From the NCBI GenBank assembly GCA_029948255.1, contig JALIZF010001617.1:310001-374000 (forward strand): a stretch of 64,000 nt of DNA, given 5' to 3'. The notes under the pieces are model-generated. The model had not been told where the DNA came from. It made no database searches and saw nothing but the letters and a program-made list of their open reading frames with translations. A program made the translations under genes and the position numbers. Source of the stretch: Telmatactis stephensoni. Taxonomy: Eukaryota > Cnidaria > Anthozoa > Actiniaria > Isophelliidae. This document shows, one piece after another, positions 24,301 to 36,400 of the stretch (position 1 is its first letter; every line of letters starts with the position of its first letter).

Positions 24301-27300
24301 GCTATAACCCATTGAAAATCGACATTTTGGGCCATCTTTGCGCATTTTGCATGGGCTATAACCCATTGAAAATCAACATTTTGGGCCATTTTTGCGCATT
24401 TTCCATGGGCTATAAACTAATGAAAATCGTCATATTGGGTAATTTTTGCGCATTTTGCATGGGCTATAACCCATTGAAAATCGTCATTTTGGGTCATTTT
24501 TGCGCATTTTGCATGGGCTAAAGTCCATTGAAAATCGTCATTTTGGGCAATTTTTGGGCATTTTGCATGGGCTATAACCCATTGAAAATCGTCATTTTCG
24601 GTCATTTTTGCGCATTTTCCATGGGCTATAAACCAATGAAAATCGTCATTTTCGGTAATTTTTGCGCATTTTCCATGGGCTATAACCCAATGAAAATCGT
24701 CATATTGGGTCATTTTTGCGCATTTTGCATGGGTTATAACCCACTGCAAATCGTCATTTTGGGTAATTTTTCTGCATTTTGCATGCATAGACTAAAGTCC
24801 ATTGAAAATCGTCATTTTGGGTCATTTTTGCGCATTTTGCATGGGCTAAAGTCCATTGAAAATCGTCATTTTGGGCAATTTTTGCGCATTTTGCATGGGC
24901 TATAACCCACTGAAAATCGTCATTTTTGGTAATTTTTCTGCATTTTGCATGGGCTATAACCCATTGAAAATCGTCATTTTTGGTATTTTTTCTGCATTTT
25001 GCATGGGCTATAACCCATTGAAAATCGTCATTTTTGGTAATTTTTCTGCATTTTGCATGGGCTATAACCCATTGAAAATCGTCATTTTTGGTATTTTTTC
25101 TGCATTTTGCATGGGCTATAACCCATTGAAAATCGTCATTTTTGGTAATTTTTCTGCATTTTGCATGGGCTATAACCCATTGAAAATCGACATTTTGGGC
25201 CATCTTTGCGCATTTTGCATGGGCTATAACCCATTGAAAATCAACATTTTGGGCCATTTTTGCGCATTTTCCATGGGCTATAAACTAATGAAAATCGTCA
25301 TATTGGGTAATTTTTGCGCATTTTGCATGGGCTATAACCCATTGAAAATCGTCATTTTGGGTCATTTTTGCGCATTTTGCATGGGCTAAAGTCCATTGAA
25401 AATCGTCATTTTGGGCAATTTTTGGGCATTTTGCATGGGCTATAACCCATTGAAAATCGTCATTTTCGGTCATTTTTGCGCATTTTCCATGGGCTATAAA
25501 CCAATGAAAATCGTCATTTTCGGTAATTTTTGCGCATTTTCCATGGGCTATAACCCAATGAAAATCGTCATATTGGGTCATTTTTGCGCATTTTGCATGG
25601 GTTATAACCCACTGCAAATCGTCATTTTGGGTAATTTTTCTGCATTTTGCATGCATAGACTAAAGTCCATTGAAAATCGTCATTTTGGGTCATTTTTGCG
25701 CATTTTGCATGGGCTAAAGTCCATTGAAAATCGTCATTTTGGGCAATTTTTGCGCATTTTGCATGGGCTATAACCCACTGAAAATCGTCATTTTTGGTAA
25801 TTTTTCTGCATTTTGCATGGGCTATAACCCATTGAAAATCGTCATTTTTGGTATTTTTTCTGCATTTTGCATGGGCTATAACCCATTGAAAATCGTCATT
25901 TTTGGTAATTTTTCTGCATTTTGCATGGGCTATAACCCATTGAAAATCGACATTTTGGGCCATCTTTGCGCATTTTGCATGGGCTATAACCCATTGAAAA
26001 TCAACATTTTGGGCCATTTTTGCGCATTTTCCATGGGCTATAAACTAATGAAAATCGTCATATTGGGTCATTTTTGCGCATTTTCCATGGGCTATAACCC
26101 ACTGAAAATCGTCATTTTTGTTAATTTTTGTGCATTTTGCATGGGCTATAGTCCATTGAAAATCGTCATTTTGGGTCATTTTTGCGCATTTTGCATGGGC
26201 TATAACCCACTGAAAATCGTCATTTTGGGGCATTTTGGGGCATTTTCCATGGGCTATAAACCAATGAAAATCGTCATATTGGGTCATTTTTGCGCATTTT
26301 GCATGGGCTATAACCCACTGAAAATCGTCATTTTTGTTCATTTTTGCGCATTTTGCATGGGCTATAGTCCATTGAAAATCGTCAGTTTTGCTAATTTTTC
26401 TGCATTTTGCATGGGCTATAACCCATTGAAAATCGTCATTTTCGGTAATTTTTGCGCATTTTCCATGGGCTATAACCCAATGAAAATCGTCATATTGGGT
26501 CATTTTTGCGCATTTTGCATGGGTTATAACCCACTGAAAATCGTCATTTTGGGTAATTTTTCTGTATTTTGCATGGACTATAGCCCATTGAAAATCGTCA
26601 TTTTGGGTCATTTTTGCGCATTTTGCATGGGCTAAAGTCCATTGAAAATCGTCATTTTGGGCAATTTTTGCGCATTTTGCATGGGCTATAACCCATTGAA
26701 AATCGTCATTTTTGGTAATTTTTCTGCATTTTGCATGGGCTATAACCCATTGAAAATCGTCATTTTGGGTCATTTTTGCGCATTTTGCATGGGCTATAAC
26801 CCATTGAAAATCAACATTTTGGGCCATTTTTGCGCAATTTCCATGGGCTATAACCTAATGAAAATCGTCATATTGGGTCATTTTTGCGCATTTTGCATGG
26901 GCTATAACCCATTGAAAATCGTCATTTTTGGTATTTTTTCTGCATTTTGCATGGGCTATAACCCATTGAAAATCGTCATTTTTGGTAATTTTTCTGCATT
27001 TTGCATGGGCTATAACCCATTGAAAATCGACATTTTGGGCCATTTTTGCGCATTTTGCATGGGCTATAACCCATTGAAAATCGTCATTTTGGGCCATTTT
27101 TGCGCATTTTCAATGGGCTATAACCCATTGAAAATCGTCATTTTGGGGCATTTTCCATGGGCTATAACCCATTGAAAATCAACATTTTGGGCCATTTTTG
27201 CGCATTTTCCATGGGCTATAACCTAATGAAAATCGTCATATTGGGTCATTTTTGCGCATTTTGCATGGGCTATAACCCACTGAAAATCGTCATTTTTGTT

Positions 27301-30030
27301 AATTTTTGTGCATTTTGCATGGGCTATAGTCCATTGAAAATCGTCATTTTGGGTCATTTTTGCGCATTTTCCATGGGCTATAACCCATTGAAAATCGTCA
27401 TTTTGGGGCATTTTGGGGCATTTTCCATGGGCTATAACCCATTGAAAATCGTCATTTTTGGTAATTTTTCTGCATTTTGCATGGGCTATAACCCATTGAA
27501 AATCGTCATTTTCGGTCATTTTTGCGCATTTTCCATGGGCTATAACCTATTGAAAATCGTCATTTTTGGTAATTTTTCTGCATTTTGCATGGGCTATAAC
27601 CCAATGAAAATCGACATTTTGAGCCATCTTTGCGCATTTTGCATGGCCTATAGTCCATTGAAAATCGTCATTTTGGGCCATTTTTGCGCATTTTGCATGG
27701 GCTATAGTCCATTGAAAATCGTCATTTTGGGTCATTTTTGCGCATTTTCCATGGGCTATAACCCATTGAAAATCGTCATTTTGGGGCATTTTGGGGCATT
27801 TTCCATGGGCTATAACCCATTGAAAATCGTCATTTTTGGTAATTTTTCTGCATTTTGCATGGGCTATAACCCATTGAAAATCGTCATTTTCGGTAATTTT
27901 TGCGCTTTTTCCATGGGCTATAACCCAATGAAAATCGTCATATTGGGTCATTTTTGCGCATTTTGCATGGGCTATAACCCACTGAAAATCGTCATTTTTG
28001 TTAATTTTTGCGCATTTTGCATGGGCTATAGTCCATTGAAAATCGTCATTTTTGGTAATTTTTCTGCATTTTGCATGGGCTATAGTCCATTGAAAATCGT
28101 CATTTTCGGTCATTTTTGCGCATTTTCCATGGGCTATAACCCATTGAAAATCGTCATTTTTGGTAATTTTTCTGCATTTTGCATGGGCTATAACCCATTG
28201 AAAATCGACATTTTGGGCATCTTTGCGCATTTTGCATGGGCTATAACCCATTGAAAATCGTCATTTTGGGCCATTTTTGCGCATTTTCAATGGGCTATAA
28301 CCCATTGAAAATCGTCATTTTTGGTAATTTTTTTTGCATTTTGCATGGGCTATAACCCATTGAAAATCGTCATTTTCGGTAATTTTTGCGCTTTTTCCAT
28401 AGGCTATAACCCAATGAAAATCGTCATATTGGGTCATTTTTGCGCATTTTGCATGGGCTATAACCCACTGAAAATCGTCATTTTTGTTAATTTTTGCGCA
28501 TTTTGCATGGGCTATAGTCCATTGAAAATCGTCATTTTTGGTAATTTTTCTGCATTTTGCATGGGCTATAGTCCATTGAAAATCGTCATTTTCGGTCATT
28601 TTTGCGCATTTTCCATGGGCTATAACCCATTGAAAATCGTCATTTTTGGTAATTTTTCTGCATTTTGCATGGGCTATAACCCATTGAAAATCGTCATTTT
28701 GGGCCATTTTTGCACATTTTCAATGGGCTATAACCCATTGAAAATCGTCATTTTGGAGCATTTTCCATGGGCTATAACCCATTGAAAATCAACATTTTGG
28801 GCCATTTTTGCGCATTTTCCATGGGCTATAACCCATTGAAAATCGTCATTTTGGGGCATTTTTCTGCATTTTGCATGGGCTATAACCCATTGAAAATCGT
28901 CATTTTGGGTCATTTTTCTGCATTTTGCATGGGCTATAACCCATTGAAAATCGTCATTTTCGGTCATTTTTGCGCATTTTCCATGGGCTATAAACCAATG
29001 AAAATCGTCATATTGGGTCATTTTTGCGCATTTTGCATGGGCTATAACCCACTGAAAATCGTCATTTTTGTTAATTTTTGCGCATTTTGCATGGGCTATA
29101 GTCCATTGAAAATCGTCATTTTTGCTAATTTTTCTGCATTTTGCATGGGCTATAACCCATTGAAAGTCGTCATTTTCGGTAATTTTGCTGCATTTTCCAT
29201 GGGCTATAACCCAATGAAAATCGTCATATTGGGTCATTTTTGCGCATTTTGCATGGGTTATAACCCACTGAAAATCGTCATTTTGGGTAATTTTTCTGCA
29301 TTTTGCATGGACTATAGCCCATTGAAAATCGTCATTTTGGGTCATTTTTGCGCATTTTGCATGGGCTATATAACGCATTGAAAATCGTCATTTTGGGCAA
29401 TTTTTGCGCATTTTGCATGGGCTATAACCCATTGAAAATCGTCATATTGGGTCATTTTTGCGCATTTTGAATGGGCTATAACCCACTGAAAATCGTCATT
29501 TTTGTTAATTTTTGCGCATTTTGCATGGGCTATAGCCCATTGAAAATCGTCATTTTTGGTAATTTTTCTGCATTTTGCATGGGCTATATAACGCATTGAA
29601 AATCGTCATTTTGGGTCATTTTTGCGCATTTTGCATGGGCTATAACCCATTGAAAATCGTCATTTTAGGGCATTTTGGGGCATTTTCCATTGGCTATAAC
29701 CCATTGAAAATCGTCATTTTGGGCAATTTTTGGGCATTTTGCATGGGCTATAACCCATTGAAAATCGACATTTTGGGTTATTTTGCGCATTTTGCATGGG
29801 CTATAACCCATTGAAAATCGACATTTTGGGCCATTTTTGCGCATTTTCCATGGGCTATAACCCAATGAAAATCGTCATATATGGTCATTTTTGCGCATTT
29901 TGCATGGGCTATAACCCATTGAAAATCGTCATTTTGGGTCATTTTTGCGCATTTTGCATGGGCTATAACCCATTGAAAATCGTCATTTTGGGATATTTTG
30001 GGTATTATCCATGGGCAATATCTATTGAAA
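21392..30030. repeat. 54-bp satellite array, about 160 copies, with higher-order repeats
   Basis: The unit is 54 bp (for example 26761-26814). It combines GCGCATTTTGCATGG, the palindrome TGGGCTATAACCCA and TTGAAAATCGTCATTTTGGG. Because 54 is a multiple of three, long frames stay open on both strands, with 18-residue periods KIVILGHFCAFCMGYNPL (plus) and HAKCAKMTQNDDFQWVIA (minus). Variant units containing GCATGCAT are 58 bp and start at 22285, 23045, 24021, 24781 and 25649. These spacings are 760, 976, 760 and 868, all equal to 54n+4, showing nested higher-order duplication. Substitutions look shared between neighbouring blocks rather than codon-constrained. I regard the array as non-coding satellite DNA. 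Confidence 0.92.
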
Positions 30031-30487
30031 ATATTTATTTCGGTTACCACTCTTAAACTATAATGTTTTTGTATTTTATAATCATTAATCAATATTTAAA
30101 ATTGTTATAGATAATTGTTGAATTGTTTTTTAAAAGAAATTGATATTTTCACTCGTGAAAATAACGTTGATTCAATGGCGGAATAATTGTAATGACTGAC
30201 AATAGGCGAATTAAGAATATCTACCCCAACAGTAAAAAATAACCTTCAAAGGGTTTTGTTTAGGAGTTTGGGATTCCTGTGTGAAATTTAAGGACGCAAG
30301 AGAAACAAAACTGAAGTTCTATATCTTGCTGGTCTTCATATTCGTACAGGAACCCCAAATCCTCTAAAAACATCAAAACTCAACCTCAACAGCAAGAGCA
30401 ATGTTCATAGTCAGTGTACCGATTGTACCGCATAAGCCTCGATCTGATGCTCACCACAGTGAATACAAACGTCACCCATTTAACACT
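30031..30487 (-). other. Probable 3' UTR and downstream flank of the F-BAR/SH3 gene
   Basis: Sequence between the satellite and the stop codon of the minus-strand gene. No exon or repeat is recognised and no clear AATAAA was seen on the minus strand. Confidence 0.4.
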
Positions 30488-33400
30488 TCAATGATTTATC
30501 TTGACAAAACTCTTAGGAAACATGCCCTTCTTGTCCCTCAGTTGTCCACAACACCACACATCACTCTCTTCAAAATGTACTGTGATGACTTCACCAGCCT
30601 TGAAGCTCAATTCCTGGTCACCCTGAGCATCGTAGTCGAACATTGCTACGCATGTCCGCTCCCGTTGCCGCGGTGCAGCTTGGGATTGCTTGTAACCAGG
30701 GTTTGATTTGATCTCAGTGATGGTAGAGTACAGGTCTAGTTGACTAGCATCTAAAAAGATGGAAAGTTTTACATATATGTTGATGAAGGAGTGTCAGCCA
30801 ATCACAAGATGTTACGTCATCTCTAGAATAACCATCTCTCTCTACAATGACCACCTCTGAACAATGACCACCTCTGTACATTGACCACCTCTGTACAATG
30901 ACCACCTCTGTACAATGACCACCTCTGTACAATGACCACCTCTGTACAATGACCACCTCTGTACAATGACCACCTCTGTACAATGACCACCTCTATACAA
31001 TGACCACCTCTATACAATGACCACCTCCGTACAATGACCACCTCTGTACAATATTCAGTCCATATTTTCACTGAATAACAAAAATCTTGATGTAGTGCAG
31101 GATTATACTTATTTAGGAGTTAAAATGAATTCGACTGGTAACTTCACTGCCCATCAGTCTCTATCAAGAGAAAAAGCTCTTCATGCATTCTTTAATGTTT
31201 TACGTATTATAGATTTCAAAAAACTAAAACCTCATCAGGCAAGTAAATTATTTGACTCGCTGATATCCCCTATACTCACTTACGGAAGTGAAGTTTGGGG
31301 AGTTTATGATAAACAAGACTTTGACAAATGGGACAAAACTCCAATAGAAAAAGCCCATTTACGTTTCTGTAAATATTATTTAGGTATTAACAGCAAGGCG
31401 TCGAATCTTGCTTGTAGGTCTGAATTGGGCAGATTTCCCTTGAAGATTTTTATTGATAAATTAATTCTTTTAATATTCTTTTAATTCTTTTAATATTTAA
31501 AAATATTTTAATCACATCTTAAATCTTCCTGAAATTTCTATAGCAAAACAATGTTTTAAAGTTTCTGAGTCTTTATTTGAAAGACGTAAGATATGTTATC
31601 ATTCGCATTTATATCAAATGTTGACTGCATATAATATACCTAACGTCAATAGTTTAGAATATCTCAAAGGAAAGTTGAGTCACAAAAATTACCACAAAAA
31701 AATGAAAGACAAATACTTTGATTTATGGAATTCAAAATTAAAAGAATCAAGAAAATTGACATTTTTCCGTTGTTTCAAAGAAAAGTTTGAAGTAGAAAAA
31801 TATTTAGATTTACTAAAAAACTTTGACCTTAGAAGGCAGTTCACAAAGTTCAGAGTTAGTAACCATAAGTTGGCAATAGAAATGGGTCGTTATAGTAAAC
31901 AAAAGACGCCGGCAAAATTAAGGATATGTGTCTTTTGTGATCATAACGTAGTTGAAACTGAGGAACATATGTTTCTTCATTGTCCATTCTATTCCACCTT
32001 ACGATCTGATTTCTTTCAAAAAATTAAAAATAATGATTCTTTTATTGACAAAGAACCTCAAAATGTTTTGTATAATTTAATGAATTCCATCAATGAATCT
32101 GAAATATTTTACACGTCAAAATTTATATCTAAATGTTTTGAAATGAGAGATGCAGTTAATAATAAGTGACTATATATAACCGTTTCATGATATATTATAT
32201 ATTATATGTTATATTTATATATTATATATTATATATCATTCGTACTATTGTAATTTTTTTTTATAATATTCATTTGATATATTTAGCCTTGTTAATGTTA
32301 AAAATTAGCTTTTGCAATACTTGTAATCAAATAAGTCATGCAAATAAAGCAAGCTACAACAACAACAACAATGACCACCTCTGTACAATGGTCACCACTG
32401 TACAATGGCCACCTCTGTACAACCTCTAACCACTCTGTACAATGACCACCTCCCTACAATGACCACCTCTTTACAATGACCACCTCCGTACAATGACCAC
32501 CTCTGTACAATGACCACCTCTGTACAATGGTCACCACTGTACAATGGCCACCTCTGTACATTGACCACCTATCTACAATGACCACCTCCCTACAATGACC
32601 ACCTCTCTACAAAAAACAAACAAACAAACAAACAAAAACACAGACAGACAGACAGACAAAATCTTATTTGCGTATTACACAAAGAAAAAATACCCAATGG
32701 CCATTAACAACTTGTGTACCTCGTGGAGACGCTGGTATTGCTGGTAACGTTGCTGGAGGTCTACGCTGCATTTTATTGCCACTTGGAATATCACGTGCTA
32801 CGCCAGCCATGCCAGTAGTCTTTTGTGTTGACTGTGTCATATAATAGTTATCGTACTCAATGGTTGCTGAACAGAAACAGTAAAGGGGATTCAGTAATTG
32901 CTCTTTATTTAAACATGTGATTTACGTGATAGCTAATTGCACAAACATTGACCCTTTCAAAGGGTAGAGGCTATTTCGCGAGCTTCAGAACGACATTTCG
33001 CGTCAAAAGGTCCCGTTATTAGGGCTAGATAAAGGTTAGGTTTAGGTCTAGGCACTGGGATAGGGTCTACCCCTAACCTAGCCCTAAACCTAACCCTAAA
33101 ACCTAAATTCTAGCTCTAATAATGGGGTCCTTTGACGCGAAATGTCGTTCTGAAGCTCGCGAAATAGCCTCTACCCTTTCAAAGCATAGAAGCTGAGACC
33201 GAAAGGAACACTGGGAAATTTGTTTATTAGAAGCGCGTATTGTTGGGTTTCATCCATAATCAAAAGACAATGCAGCGGTAGCCATGTTGGATGAACAAAC
33301 AAAAGACGCTAATGATAAATCTTTTGTTGAAGTTCATCCAAGATGGCTGCCATGACGTCACATGCAACCCAAGAATACGTGGACGTTTCAAACAGTGACC

Positions 33401-36400
33401 GAGATAAATTCTTGGTATTTCCAACACGATTATATAGCGAATTCACAGATAAAACCTCGATATTATAAAGTGCCATATATATTGTTTGACGGTGGGACAA
33501 AACTTGTTGCGTTACAGTGGGGTCATCGATATATCAGGGTTTTTACAGTCTGAATTCTTTCTTTTTTTTTTACATAAATGCTATAACTAGGAGCCTTTAT
33601 GCTGTATTATAATTACCGAGTCTAAATAAAAGATGATGACAACGATAACAGTGATGATGATGATAATGATGATGATAATGTTGATTCAAAGTTTTTCTCT
33701 ATACCTGGCTTTTCTGATCCTGTTTGCTTCATGCTGATAAAAAGTTTGATGTCCGTGTCGATGTCACAGAGCTCAAGAGTTTTCCGAATTTCCTCGTACA
33801 TCTAAGAGACAATCAAAAATCTTATTTCCAAAGGGAATGAGACGGGAAAACATTGAGCTAAGCTACTAAAATTAGTCTACTGGGTCCAACAAAACCATAT
33901 AGAATTATTCATACAAAAAGAGAGAGAATAATCGTCTTTCACCCTAGCTCCCTGTTTTTCGTCTTTCTTCCCTTTCTCCCTCTCTTTCTCCGAACTCCTA
34001 TGTTTTTCCTTTGTTAATATCTTTCATTCTTTCGTTCAATTTGCTTCTTTTTATGTCTTTCAATTAGTTGATTAACCTTCGATCTATCTATACGACCTTA
34101 CCTTCTTCCTCAGCTTGCTTGTTTACCTTTATTCCCATTATTTCTTCCTTACGTTTCGTTCCTGATCTATACTACCTTTGAAAATCTCCCTAACAAACTG
34201 CAAAGTTTCACTTAACACTGTTATTTGAAATACTTTTATCTAAACTTTATTTTTCTAAGAAAACAAATTCATCAGGAGAGTATAGCCAGAAGACTGAGAC
34301 TCGGGTCCGACGTGATCATGAAGTAATGACACTTTAGAACTGCTTTTCGGCCGCTAGCCACTTGCACACACTGAGAGATTTTAGAGCAGTTTGGTATGAG
34401 TGGGAAAATTACCGCGCCGTATCATATCATGACCGTCTCAGTGCCTTGTCTTTGAAAACATTCAAATGTCCTCCTACCGTAACCGTACGATAACTGCTCT
34501 ATTTGCAATGCATTCGGGACACCGCGACAAAACGACTGCGCATGCACGAGTTTTCGCGGGCTTACGCGCGTCCGCGTCTTGCATTGACCACAGGAAACCT
34601 AAGCAATATTTTTAGAATTTTTATCAATAGATTCATATCATATCTTTGAGCTTAATTTTGAGCATTATAGTTAAGTACTTGGTGCGAAAGACAAACGACA
34701 GAATATATTGCAATGTCCTCTGACTGAGTTTCTGGGGACTAAATTTGGCTTCTATGGCTTAGTTTCAGTCTCCGGCAAAGTACACGGCCGAATAGTTTCA
34801 TCCGCGGATCGCTTCGTAAGTCATGCATGCGTGGTACATTTTGCCGCGGTCTCTCATGGTCTTGTCGACACTAGTGAAAAACGTCTGCGCATGCGTGCAT
34901 ATTACGATGTTTTCTTAAGAAATGTTTGAGTTTTAGCCTGAAATGAAATGCTCGTGTTCTCGGTGTATACATAAAATTTCTCTTGTATACTTTTGTGAGC
35001 CAAAGATATTGTATTCATGAAGACATTATGTTAATACTGGCCCTAAGTTTCAAGAATTGATCTTAAGTTTTGACATTTTGTGAAAACCGTTGTTGAAGGC
35101 AAGCGTAAAAGCGAAATTTGCATAAGTTTACAAAAGCACGAAGACGTGACTACGAGCATGCGCAGACGTTTTTCACTAGTGTCGGTCTTGTCTAGATGGG
35201 ATCCTCGCAAACAAAGTTTGGTTAGTTTTAGGGCTAGTTTAGGGCTTTGCTTTACCAAAGTCTTCCCTAATACTAACCCTAAACCTGACCCCAAGGTACT
35301 TGAGTGTATATTTCTACACTGAAGTCTTCCCTAATACTAACCCTAAACCTAACCAAACCTTGTTTGCGAGGATCCCCTCTAGCCACGACCGTCTCTCATT
35401 CGGTGCCAGCGCAAGTTAAATGCGTTCAATGGAGTTCCAAAAGAGCAACACGTCAAATTTGGCTGTTTTTTCATGGGGCCGCCCGGAGTCTCAGTTTCCT
35501 GGCTTCGCTTTTCTGATATTATTTAAGAATCAGTACCTCGTCCTCTTTTACGCAAGTAACTGAACCTAGATTAGTGTAAATCCACATTTCATTACGAAGA
35601 TATGCAATCCGTTCTTGTTCTAGCTCCTGGAATACCTGTAAAGCAATCACAACCAGTAATACAACTCATAATGAAACCCAGGCCCCCTCTACATCAATGC
35701 ACCAATTTTTTTGTTTGAAAAACTCATAAATTCTGACGCGTTTGGCCTTGCATCTACACTGAGACTACGTCTACGACATCCACACTGAAAGAAAAATGCT
35801 GCTTTGTGGACAAAAGGCAATTAACTCACCCGGATTAGCGTGGACATGACCTCAGTTCCGGGTGTACTCTTAAATAAAGAAGGGTGGGGATGCTCGTCCG
35901 AAATTTTGAAAATGACCCCTAAAAGCTACCTGAGTCTTATCCAGGTGGGCATGGCAACACATGATTTTTACCCCTAAAAGGTACCAACCGAAAAACAATA
36001 AATGTAATATTTTCCAGTTTTAATAGTATAAAAAGATAGAATCTTCGAACACGTTGTACTTTAGTTCATATGAGGGCAACTTCTATCATTTGAAACACCT
36101 TAAAACTGAAGGTTCCAAATCGCCGATCTTGACCTTCCCACCCAAAAAATATGGTCCCCCCCTCTCCGGACCGCAGTTCTGTAGAAAAAGTACAAAATAC
36201 TTTTAAGGGATTTTAGTCATTTTAAAATATCTCCGCAAAGATTTTAGACAAGGCGCAAAATTGAAAAAGTCGATCGCAAAAAGTGCAGAAGGCATTTTGG
36301 GGTAGAGACTGGTAACATAACTATTCAAAACTAAATTTTCATGCTGAATCCGAATATGGCTGTTACCAAGACATATTCTGCAATCTTATACGTGTAAATG

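Noticed and set aside
21252..29865. Long open frames on both strands of the 54-bp array as repeat-protein genes
   Set aside because: They are produced by a stop-free unit whose length is a multiple of three, overlap on opposite strands, end at random unit variants, and have no promoter, splice or signal features.
21392..30030. CRISPR array
   Set aside because: The units are contiguous 54-bp repeats without unique spacers, and the genome is eukaryotic.
33040..33110. Telomere or interstitial telomeric repeat
   Set aside because: The CCCTAA-like units are irregular, few, and part of the core of an inverted-repeat element.
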